A model generated the notes under the pieces. The model was not told the DNA's origin, did no database searches, and was given only the letters and a program-made list of their open reading frames with translations. Shown in pieces: positions 56,733 to 64,000 of a stretch of DNA of 64,000 nucleotides. The DNA is taken from positions 1 through 64,000 of the forward strand of contig JAIOQZ010000058.1 of assembly GCA_021108395.1 (NCBI GenBank), given 5' to 3'. Both the position numbers and the translations under genes were made by a program. Each line of letters opens with the position of its first letter. The stretch's first letter is position 1. The DNA comes from Candidatus Cloacimonadota bacterium (GTDB taxonomy: Bacteria; Cloacimonadota; Cloacimonadia; Cloacimonadales; JAIOQZ01).

Positions 56733-57620
56733 TCATCGATAGCCGAACTCGGTCAGCGCGCCTTTCTTCTTGCGCCAGTTTTTCTTCACCTTCACCCAGA
56801 GCTGTAGCTGGGTCCGTTTGCCCAGAAAGCGATACATTTCTTTCTCCGCCGCCAACCGCAGCTTCTTGATGGCCTGCCCCCCCGCGCCCAGCATGATGGG
56901 CTTCTGGCTGTCATGCTCGAGCCAGATGTTGGCATGGATGACAGTTTTGTTCGGCAAGTCCTCATAGCTCTCCACAATCACGGCGCTACTGTAGGGGATT
57001 TCCTGCTGATATTGCAGGAATATCTGCTCACGGATAATCTCCTGGGCGAAGAAACGCACCGGTGCGTCGGAGAGGTCGTCTGGGTCGTATAGCGGCGGCG
57101 AGAACGGCAAGCGCTGCGTGAGCGCCTCGAGCAGCGGGTCAAAGTTCTCGTCGTGCAGCGCGCTGATGGCCAGCACGTCGTCAAACCCCAGTTCACTCAG
57201 ATGCGCAGCGGCGGCCTGCACCTTCACGTCATCCGCCTTGTCAATCTTGTTCAGCACGGCCAGTCGCTGAGTGGGAACGCGCTTCAGCTCCTCGCACATG
57301 GCTGCGTCATAGTCTGTGGGAAATGAGGCGACCTCGGTGAGAAAGACGATGACATCAGCGCCGCGAAATGCGTTGCGAATGGTTCGCAACATGCGCTCCT
57401 GAAGCTCGTAGCGCGGTACCAGAAAGCCAGGGGTATCGAGAAAAACAATCTGACGGTTCTCGCTGGACAGGATGCCCTTAATGCTCTGGCGGGTAGTCTG
57501 CGGTTTGGGCGAGATGATGGACAGCTTCTGCCCCACCAGTCGATTCATCAGGGTCGATTTGCCCACGTTTGGCCGACCGACAATGGTCACGAATCCGGCA
57601 CGATGTTCAGCAGCGTTCAT
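56733..57620 (-). CDS. era: GTPase Era
   Basis: Start ATG 57620, three bases after GGGAGGTG, sharing one base with the holA stop (TGATG). The 295 residues have G1 GRPNVGKST (15-23), DTPGF (G3), NKIDK (G4) and ISALH (G5), then a KH domain (VIVESYEDLPNKTVIHANIWLEHDSQKPIMLGAGGQAIKKL). Era binds the 3' end of 16S rRNA during 30S assembly. The length is standard. Confidence 0.95.
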   Translation of the reverse strand: MNAAEHRAGFVTIVGRPNVGKSTLMNRLVGQKLSIISPKPQTTRQSIKGILSSENRQIVFLDTPGFLVPRYELQERMLRTIRNAFRGADVIVFLTEVASFPTDYDAAMCEELKRVPTQRLAVLNKIDKADDVKVQAAAAHLSELGFDDVLAISALHDENFDPLLEALTQRLPFSPPLYDPDDLSDAPVRFFAQEIIREQIFLQYQQEIPYSSAVIVESYEDLPNKTVIHANIWLEHDSQKPIMLGAGGQAIKKLRLAAEKEMYRFLGKRTQLQLWVKVKKNWRKKKGALTEFGYR

Positions 57621-58639
57621 CACACCTCCCTGCACAGACGCCAAACCATAATCTCGGCCAGAAAGCGGTCGAGGCGGTCACCGGTCGATTTGAGGGCGGC
57701 GTCGGTATCGTAGAGCGCCTCGAACACGCGGCGAATGCTGTCAGGCCCAATGTTGCGCGCAGCAGTCATGTAGCGGTCTTGAAAGCGCGGCATGATGCCC
57801 CGCAGGGCGCGCTGGCGCACCTCTTGTTCGTTCAGGTTGTGGCCGCGCAGCGCATGAATGCGCCACACGACATGATAGAATCTGGTGAGCACCGCCACCA
57901 CGAACACCGGGCTTTCACCGGCGGAGAGGATGTTTTCGAGCATTTCCATGCCGCGCTTGAGATTGCGGCTGCCCAGGGCGTCTTGCAACTCGTAAACGGA
58001 AAAGGTGCGCAACTGTCCCAGGCTGGCGGTCACGTCGTCGGTGGTGATGCGGCGGCGCTCGCCCACATAAAGCTTCAGCTTCTCCCACTCCTGCCAGGCG
58101 GTTTCGTAGTTCAGCTCCACACTGCCGGCAAACAGGCTCAGGGCGTCTCTGTCCACGCTATAGCCACTGTTCCTGATCTCGCCCTGCAACCAGCGCTCGA
58201 TGTCCCGCGGCTCCCAGGGCGGCGTACAGCGCACAGACTCGGCGTGTTTCATTACGCCCTTCCACAGCACCCGCCGCTGGTCAATCTTGCCGGCGGTGAG
58301 CACCAATACAACGCTGGGACTGGGGTTTTCGATGTATGGCAGCAGGCGTTTGCCTTCATCGGCGCGCATCTCGTCGGCGCCGCGTACCACCACTACACGC
58401 TTTGGCGACAGCATCGGCAGCATGGCAAGCTGCTCGATGATCTGCTCCGCCTTTGTCTCGGCGCCATAGAACACTGTCAGGTCAAAGTCTTCGGAGCCTT
58501 TCGCCAGGGCTTCCTGGCGCACCATTGCCTCGAGGCGGCGCTGTGAGAGGCCGTCTTCGCCCCAGAAGAGGTAACAGTTCGCGGGGGGCAGCTTGCCGCC
58601 GGCTCGCAGAATCTGATTGGCGTAAACGGTGCGGCTCAC
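57620..58639 (-). CDS. holA: DNA polymerase III delta subunit
   Basis: The clamp-loader wrench of the replicative polymerase. The start is the GTG at 58639, overlapping the uppP stop (GTGA). The 339 residues follow the HolA pattern: NCYLFWGEDGLSQRRLEAMVRQ, RVVVVRGADEM, a lid domain and a C-terminal collar helix bundle. The length is usual. Lies between uppP and era, fused translationally to both by short overlaps. Confidence 0.9.
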   Translation of the reverse strand: MSRTVYANQILRAGGKLPPANCYLFWGEDGLSQRRLEAMVRQEALAKGSEDFDLTVFYGAETKAEQIIEQLAMLPMLSPKRVVVVRGADEMRADEGKRLLPYIENPSPSVVLVLTAGKIDQRRVLWKGVMKHAESVRCTPPWEPRDIERWLQGEIRNSGYSVDRDALSLFAGSVELNYETAWQEWEKLKLYVGERRRITTDDVTASLGQLRTFSVYELQDALGSRNLKRGMEMLENILSAGESPVFVVAVLTRFYHVVWRIHALRGHNLNEQEVRQRALRGIMPRFQDRYMTAARNIGPDSIRRVFEALYDTDAALKSTGDRLDRFLAEIMVWRLCREV

Positions 58640-59442
58640 GAGACAACACCGCTCAGCAGCAGCACGATGGAGACGAGGCCAAACGCCCAGCAATAGTAAG
58701 CGAAGTAGCGCAGCTTCTGGCGGCGCACCAGCCGCAGCAGCAGACCGATGACCGCGTAACCGGAGATGAAAGCCGCGGCGCCGCCCAGCGCATAGGACAG
58801 CGGCGAGATGGCGGGGTCGCCAATCATGTCGCGGAATTTGAGCACGGTAGCCCCGCCAATGGCCGGGATAGCCAGCAGAAAGGCATACCTGGCCGCTTCG
58901 TCACGCCGCAGCCCGGCTGCCAGTCCGGCCACGATGGTTGTGCCAGACCTGCTGATGCCGGGGAACAGGGCGAACGTCTGCGCCAGGCCAAGCCACGCCG
59001 CTCGAAACCAGCCCATTTGCGCCGCGGTGCGCTCGTGCGTCGGTATGCGGTCGGAGACAAACAGAATGAAACCGGTCACCAGCAGCATGATAGCAGCCAG
59101 TAGCGGGTTCATGAACAGCCTGTCCACCCAGTCTTCGCAGAGCAGGCCGATGACGGCGGTGATGAACGTGGAAACAGCCAGCCACAGTAGCAACCGGCGG
59201 TCTTGCGCGGCGCCGTCGCGGCTGCCTGCAAACGGAGCGCGCATCAGTCGCCAGACATCGCGGCGGAAATATAGCAGAATGGCCAGCAGCGTACCGAAGT
59301 GAACGAACACGTCGAAGCCCACCTTTGGCTCGTCAAAGCCGAGAAAACGGCCCCAGAGAACGAGGTGCCCGCTGCTGGACACCGGCAGAAATTCGGTCAG
59401 GCCCTGGATGATTCCCAGGATGAGCGCAATGAATGGGGACAT
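58636..59442 (-). CDS. uppP: Undecaprenyl-diphosphatase (BacA type)
   Basis: Recycles undecaprenyl pyrophosphate, the lipid carrier of cell-wall precursors. The 268 residues have the two BacA motifs: IIQGLTEFLPVSSSGHLVL (12-30) and FALFPGISRSGTTIVAGL, with about eight helices between and around them. The length is standard. First gene of uppP-holA-era. Confidence 0.95.
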   Translation of the reverse strand: MSPFIALILGIIQGLTEFLPVSSSGHLVLWGRFLGFDEPKVGFDVFVHFGTLLAILLYFRRDVWRLMRAPFAGSRDGAAQDRRLLLWLAVSTFITAVIGLLCEDWVDRLFMNPLLAAIMLLVTGFILFVSDRIPTHERTAAQMGWFRAAWLGLAQTFALFPGISRSGTTIVAGLAAGLRRDEAARYAFLLAIPAIGGATVLKFRDMIGDPAISPLSYALGGAAAFISGYAVIGLLLRLVRRQKLRYFAYYCWAFGLVSIVLLLSGVVS

Positions 59443-59461
59443 TGGGATTCCTTAATGATAA

Positions 59462-60589
59462 TCAGGGGATTTGCGGAACAGTTGTTTGAAACAGCGCCGA
59501 GACGGGCGCCAGTTCGGCATCGAGTTCGGGAATGCGGGCGAGAAACTGCTGCAAATAGCGCAGTTTGCCGGACGGAATGCAATGCGTGATGACTATTGCC
59601 CTGCCTTGCCGAGACAGCAGCGTCTTCAGCGTTTGCATGTGCTTATCGAGTGTGGCGTCATCCCAAGTGGGGTCGTCGAGAAATATATCGCGGGACAGCG
59701 AGCGCATCCCGCGCTCGATGGCCATTTGGTGCGCCACAGACGAAGCGATGGTGCGCGAGTCGATGAAGTACAGTCCGGCATCGTCCAGCTCGGTCAGCGC
59801 TGCGTCCATGACGTTGCGGTCGGTGGTGGCCAGGCTGCCCATGTGGTTGTTCGCGCCCATTGCCAATGGCAGCTCGGCGATGTAGCGCCGCACTCTGGCG
59901 CGGATTTCGCGTGACGGCAGATCGACGTATATCGCGCCCGGGCCAGGGTTGTTGCGCGGATAGCTGATAGGCTCCATCGGCATGTGGATCAAGAGTTCAT
60001 GTCCGCCGGCGGCGGCTTTGTCCATTGCCTCACGGCTGTATGGCTGACCGGGGATGATGGCGAAGCAGACGGCGGGATCGGTGTCTTGGCAAAACGAATC
60101 GAGCACGGCGCCGCCGAAGGAGCCGAAGTCGTCAACCACCACAGCGAGCAGCGGCCTGGCGCTTGCATAGCGACCACGAGTGTCGAGCTGTAGCGCCACT
60201 TCCCACGCGCCACCGGTGATGGGATCGAGCGCCAAAAGGCGATGCTGGCGGCCGCTGTCGGTGCCGTCGCCCACTTCGCCGCCGGCTTGCTGCACCATGC
60301 GGGTGATGCAGGCGCTGGCAAAGGGCAGCTCGAACCTGGCCGGATCGAGAACATAGGTGAACACGGTGCGGCCGTCGCACTCGGTGGTATCACGCAACGC
60401 GAGGGGAACCAGGAGGTCGTCGGCGGCCTGGTGCAGCGCGGCCAGCGCCCGTGACGGCTCGGCTGCTGCCCGTGCGCGTCTGTGCGACAGCCCCCACCAG
60501 GTGAGGCTTGCGGCCAGCGCCAGAATCGAAACCGCCAGGACGACATCGACAAGTCGCAAACGACGGCGCAACAAGCGGTGTTTTTTCAT
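59462..60589 (-). CDS. Divergent polysaccharide deacetylase (YibQ/DUF610 type)
   Basis: Start ATG 60589 after GAGGGAGAG. A membrane anchor (LRLVDVVLAVSILALAASLTWWG, 12-34) leads into an N-terminal spacer domain. A NodB-like deacetylase domain covers about 150-370: LAVVVDDFGSFGG, LIHMPMEP, GANNHMGSLATTD, YFIDSRTIASSVAH, RAIVITHCIP. Total 375 residues. YibQ-like proteins act on cell-wall or surface glycans, often near envC/ctp genes, which are not seen here. The N-terminal domain (about 40-150) is longer than usual. Confidence 0.84.
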   Translation of the reverse strand: MKKHRLLRRRLRLVDVVLAVSILALAASLTWWGLSHRRARAAAEPSRALAALHQAADDLLVPLALRDTTECDGRTVFTYVLDPARFELPFASACITRMVQQAGGEVGDGTDSGRQHRLLALDPITGGAWEVALQLDTRGRYASARPLLAVVVDDFGSFGGAVLDSFCQDTDPAVCFAIIPGQPYSREAMDKAAAGGHELLIHMPMEPISYPRNNPGPGAIYVDLPSREIRARVRRYIAELPLAMGANNHMGSLATTDRNVMDAALTELDDAGLYFIDSRTIASSVAHQMAIERGMRSLSRDIFLDDPTWDDATLDKHMQTLKTLLSRQGRAIVITHCIPSGKLRYLQQFLARIPELDAELAPVSALFQTTVPQIP

Positions 60590-60723
60590 ACACTCTCCCT
60601 CAGCGAAAAAACGGCTGCAAGCCGATTCCGTCAAGCTTTTTGCGCACTATACTTGACAGAATCGAGGCTGCTGGGCTAAGACTGCGTCGTAATCCTCGGT
60701 GGAAATATCAGAAAATTTTTTGT

Positions 60724-60753
60724 TTGACAATATTTGGCAAAGTCATCTATACT
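60724..60753 (+). promoter_or_regulatory. Promoter of the subtilase gene
   Basis: TTGACA (60724-60729), 18 bp, TATACT (60748-60753), 34 bp before the ATG. The best-matching promoter of the window apart from sppA's. Confidence 0.7.
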
Positions 60754-60787
60754 GGTGTTATCAATAAACACATTGTTGGGAGAAAAA

Positions 60788-62944
60788 ATGAAAAAGCTAC
60801 TGATGTCTTTATTCATAGGAGTAATCTTAACAGTTAATCTGTTGTCAGCAGTCTTCAGCCCGACACTAAAATGGGCAAGTCAGGAAATTACAAGGAATCG
60901 GGAAATTCCAATATCTATTTCGGATAATTATTCTGTGTTTTATCATCCCGACAGTAACGAAATAACTTATGGCGTAATTATTAAGCTTGATAATGTCGTT
61001 GATTTACACAAACTCAAAATCAATGAAGTAGAACTTCACACTATTTTACCATCAGGTATTGTTACTGCCTGGGTTTCTGATGATGCTTTAGATGAATTAC
61101 AACATATTGAAGAAATAATATATGTTGATCTTTCTGCGAAATCGCATGCAAGATTAGATGTCAGTAGAATTGAAATTGGAGCCGCTGATGTTCATATAGG
61201 AACTGGACTTGGCCAAGCGTACACAGGAACAGATGTAATTGTTGGCGTTATTGATACTGGTATAGATATTGATCATGCAGACTTCAAAAATGATGATGGA
61301 ACAACACGGATACTGTATATTTGGGATCAGACTGTTAATGGCAATCCTCCACAAGGATACAGCTACGGAACCGAATGGACGGCTGCAGAAATAAATGACG
61401 GACAATGCACTCAAATTGACGATAATAATCATGGAACTCATGTGGCTGGAACAGCCGCTGGTAATGGAAATGCAGACAACCCTTTCGGTGATTATACAGG
61501 AATTGCTCCTGAATCAAATATCATTTTCGTTAAGGGTATGCAGAATGTGATTGATGGAACTAATTACATTTTTACACAAGCGCAAGCCCTCGGTAAGCCT
61601 GCTGTGATCAATATGAGTTTCGGAGAACATGATGGTCCACATGATGGGACTTCTTTATATGAACAGGGGATTACCGGATTAACAGGGAATGGAAAAATAA
61701 TAGTTGCAGCCGCCGGAAATGAAGCTGACAAGATAATGCATTTAAGCTATACCGTTGACTATGATGGAGGCGCTTCTCTGTTCTTTCCTAATCCTGAGCA
61801 GGAAATAATTGGCTTTGACATTTGGTATTCTTCTGAGTATCAAATGGATGTAGCTGTTGATCAAATTGATGACAATCTGGATATCATTGAGTCTTCTGAT
61901 TGGATCCTGTTTGGCAATCAATATGACGATACATTTGCTTCCGGGCAAACTGTTCAAATTGATGCAACTGAAATATCCAATCCAAATAATGGAGACAGAC
62001 ATATCGAAATTATGATACAAGGTGCAGGATTAGATACCTATTACTGGGGATTATATTTCAGTTCACATACATCAGGCGAAACTGCAATATTTGATTGTTG
62101 GTCGGTGGTTGATGGTTCGGGGGATTTTATCGAAGCTCAAGGATATATTGCAGGTGATAACTTAAAAACTGTGGGAGCGCCCGCTACGGCAAACAATGTT
62201 ATTGCGGTTGGAGCATATAACACAAAGAATGTTTGGATTGACGTAAACGGACAAACACATACTGAAAGCTTCACAGTTGGTGAGAGAGCAAATTTTTCAA
62301 GTATCGGACCTACTCGCGACGGTCGCATTGTTCCTCAAATCTGTGCTCCAGGTAATCTAATTGCTGCTGCCTTAACCGAGGATATACCACCCGGTGACTC
62401 AAGAGTTATACAGGGTGGATATTATCATGTTTTAGAAGGAACGAGTATGGCAACACCTCATATCACAGGTGTTGTTGCCTTAATGATGCAAGCTGATCCG
62501 ACAATGGGTTTTGACGAAATAATGGCAACTTTGATTTTAACAGCAAGACAAGATGAGTATACTGCTTCAAATGGTGATTTGCCAAATAGTTATTGGGGTG
62601 CAGGTAAAATAAATGCTTACGGGTCAGTATTACTCACAAATGTTGATGATGACTTAATGGAATTACCTAACGCTTTTCTTCATCAAAATTATCCTAACCC
62701 GTTCAATCCTGAAACTGAAATATCATTCAGCATTCAAACTGCACAACATGTTGAGTTAAAAATATTCAACATAAAAGGACAAAGAGTAAAAACACTTCTA
62801 AACTCATCGTTCGCACAAGGAGATCATTCGGTAAAATGGTTTGGTGATAATGAATCAGGTGAGCCGGTTAGCTCTGGCATTTACTTTTACCGACTGAGAA
62901 CAGATAATAATTGTTCAACAAAGAAGTGTCTGTTGTTAAAGTAG
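60788..62944 (+). CDS. Secreted subtilisin-like (S8) peptidase with T9SS-like C-terminal domain
   Basis: Start ATG 60788 after GGGAGA; signal peptide MKKLLMSLFIGVILTVNLLSA. The 718 residues contain an S8 domain with Asp156 (GVIDTGIDIDHADF), His215 (NNHGTHVAGTAAG), an oxyanion-type Asn in VAAAGNEAD and Ser553 (LEGTSMATPHITGVVAL). A long insert (about 320-470) separates the His and Ser parts. The end is the sorting domain NYPNPFNPETEISF, NIKGQRVKTL, ending KKCLLLK. Base and codon use are strikingly AT-rich against its GC-rich neighbours, which points to recent transfer. It nevertheless carries the local type of C-terminal domain. Confidence 0.93.
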   Translation: MKKLLMSLFIGVILTVNLLSAVFSPTLKWASQEITRNREIPISISDNYSVFYHPDSNEITYGVIIKLDNVVDLHKLKINEVELHTILPSGIVTAWVSDDALDELQHIEEIIYVDLSAKSHARLDVSRIEIGAADVHIGTGLGQAYTGTDVIVGVIDTGIDIDHADFKNDDGTTRILYIWDQTVNGNPPQGYSYGTEWTAAEINDGQCTQIDDNNHGTHVAGTAAGNGNADNPFGDYTGIAPESNIIFVKGMQNVIDGTNYIFTQAQALGKPAVINMSFGEHDGPHDGTSLYEQGITGLTGNGKIIVAAAGNEADKIMHLSYTVDYDGGASLFFPNPEQEIIGFDIWYSSEYQMDVAVDQIDDNLDIIESSDWILFGNQYDDTFASGQTVQIDATEISNPNNGDRHIEIMIQGAGLDTYYWGLYFSSHTSGETAIFDCWSVVDGSGDFIEAQGYIAGDNLKTVGAPATANNVIAVGAYNTKNVWIDVNGQTHTESFTVGERANFSSIGPTRDGRIVPQICAPGNLIAAALTEDIPPGDSRVIQGGYYHVLEGTSMATPHITGVVALMMQADPTMGFDEIMATLILTARQDEYTASNGDLPNSYWGAGKINAYGSVLLTNVDDDLMELPNAFLHQNYPNPFNPETEISFSIQTAQHVELKIFNIKGQRVKTLLNSSFAQGDHSVKWFGDNESGEPVSSGIYFYRLRTDNNCSTKKCLLLK

Positions 62945-63174
62945 AAAGAGAAACACACGAGCAACTACACCAGAGCTGAATACACAGGATTACCCCTGAT
63001 GTTCTCGCCGTCTCACACAACGTTGCGACCACCCTCTTCGAGCCCTCGTTCACCAGAATACGCACACGCTGCCCATGTACTTCGCGGTATCGGGGTCGCG
63101 CCACACTATGCTTGACAACCGCAAGACCACCACGCAACGATGACTCATAAAATATCAGTATTTCTGGAGCATTC

Positions 63175-64000
63175 ATGGGCAAAACAGGCAAAAGAAAGCT
63201 GCGCATTGCGCTGGCCGGCAACCCCAACGCCGGCAAAACAACCGTGTTCAACGCGCTCACCGGCGCTCGGCAGCGCGTGGGCAACTGGCCGGGCGTCACC
63301 GTAGAGCGCATCGAGGGGCAGGCGCGCTGGAACGACACAGACGTCGAGATCATCGACCTGCCGGGCATCTATTCGTTCTCCGCCTGGTCGCAGGACGAGC
63401 GCATCGCCCGCAATTTCATCCTCGAACAAAAGCCCGACGTCGTCATCGACATCGTTGACGCCTCCAATCTCGAACGCAACCTCTTCCTCACCACCCAGCT
63501 CATCGAGTTGCGCGTGCCGCTCGTCGTCGGGCTCAACATGATGGACGTGGTGCAGAAACGCAGGATGAAGCTCGAAGTGGAACACCTGGCCCAGCATCTC
63601 GACTGCCCGGTCATCCCCCTGGTAGCCACACGCGGCGAAGGCTTCGACGAGCTGCGCGATGCCGTGCTGCGCCTGGCCGAAGCCAAAAGCGTGCCAACCA
63701 CCAGCGTCCGCTACGACAGCATTGTCGAGGAAGCGCTGGCCGAAATGATCCCGATTCTGACAGAGCTGGCGCAGTCCGAGGACGTTGACGTACGCTGGCT
63801 GGCCGTGAAGCTGCTCGAAAAAGACGAGACGGCTTGCCGACTGGCCGGAGACATCTGCGAAAAGCTGGTGAAACACCACACCCACCGCATCGAACGGCAT
63901 GTGGGCGAGTCGATTGACCTCGTACTCATCGGCGGCCGTTACGGATTCATCCACGGCCTCTCCCGCGATGTGCTCCACCGCGATTTCGACTTCCGCAAAA
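63175..64000 (+). CDS. feoB: Ferrous iron transporter FeoB, N-terminal part (cut by window)
   Basis: Start ATG 63175 with GGAG upstream. The visible 275 codons give a FeoB G domain: GNPNAGKTTVFNALTGARQRVGNWPGVTVE (split here at residues 15-44), the DLPGIYSFSAWSQDE switch II, LNMMDVV (G4) and the helical GDI region (about 180-275). The reading frame stays open to the window end, so the membrane part lies beyond. No feoA or iron-box palindrome is seen in the 230 bp before it. Confidence 0.93.
   Translation, partial: MGKTGKRKLRIALAGNPNAGKTTVFNALTGARQRVGNWPGVTVERIEGQARWNDTDVEIIDLPGIYSFSAWSQDERIARNFILEQKPDVVIDIVDASNLERNLFLTTQLIELRVPLVVGLNMMDVVQKRRMKLEVEHLAQHLDCPVIPLVATRGEGFDELRDAVLRLAEAKSVPTTSVRYDSIVEEALAEMIPILTELAQSEDVDVRWLAVKLLEKDETACRLAGDICEKLVKHHTHRIERHVGESIDLVLIGGRYGFIHGLSRDVLHRDFDFRK

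Noticed and set aside
62868-63368. Minus-strand ORF between the subtilase and feoB
   Set aside because: Overlaps the ends of two good genes; its middle looks slightly coding-like, but no family is recognised and no ribosome site is seen.

Overview
The window looks like a chromosomal piece of a Gram-negative, probably anaerobic member of the FCB superphylum, outside the well-studied Bacteroidota. The evidence is the following: four secreted proteins end in the FlgD-Ig / type IX secretion-like C-terminal domain (YPNPFNP motif, final residues x-L-L-K); a PorX-type response regulator is present; there are outer-membrane beta-barrel candidates (a Wzi-like protein) and many lipoproteins; and central metabolism includes a phosphate butyryl/acetyltransferase. 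The species cannot be named from this sequence. Most genes are GC-rich with strong GGAGG ribosome sites. Three stretches are visibly more AT-rich: the unknown gene at 3496-4143, the small secreted gene at 34074-34607 and the subtilase at 60788-62944.

Layout. 0.2-4.1 kb: SppA protease with an extra N-terminal domain, an unknown membrane protein behind a DtxR-like palindrome, and an unknown AT-rich gene. 4.4-8 kb: a large secreted lamin-tail protein. 8.4-11 kb: glyA-rpiB-ptb. 11.2-14.1 kb: a flavin-type oxidoreductase gene, then a tightly overlapping thiol-redox operon (glutaredoxin, MarR regulator, OsmC, TlpA-like, thioredoxin lipoprotein). 14.2-16.5 kb: MBOAT acyltransferase with an SGNH partner. 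16.6-22.1 kb: rseP-tgt-panB-unknown-porX. 22.5-26.6 kb: a vWA lipoprotein, an AgmX-type protein and a divergent TetR regulator. 26.7-33.9 kb: the macromolecular synthesis cluster rpsU-yqeY-(three tandem terminator-like hairpins)-cvpA-mutS2-dnaG-rpoD, then a tRNA(CAU). 34-43.4 kb: transporters, a metal-efflux permease and secreted proteins. 43.5-56 kb: a signalling and surface region (LVIVD lipoprotein, HD-GYP response regulator, Cache lipoprotein, pseudo-receiver/DUF4388 protein, PAS protein, transglutaminase, Wzi-like protein, TPR protein, PilZ). 56-60.6 kb: uppP-holA-era and a YibQ-type deacetylase. 60.8-62.9 kb: a probably foreign subtilase. 63.2 kb to the end: feoB, cut by the window.

Two observations stand out. 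First, a dispersed family of modular intergenic hairpins occurs at about 22.1, 34.0, 34.6-34.9 and 39.8-40.1 kb, with relatives at 4.2 kb. The stem sequences differ between copies but each copy stays self-complementary, while the linker between stems is constant. At one locus a second, C/G-rich inverted-repeat element sits inside the family's spacer. Second, two otherwise unrelated sensor proteins (multi-PAS at 48005-50071 and TPR at 54350-55585) end in the same roughly 80-residue histidine-containing DHp-like module and stop there, with no ATPase domain. The TPR copy is translationally coupled to a PilZ gene, and an HD-GYP response regulator lies in the same region. This suggests an unusual phosphorelay tied to cyclic-di-GMP.
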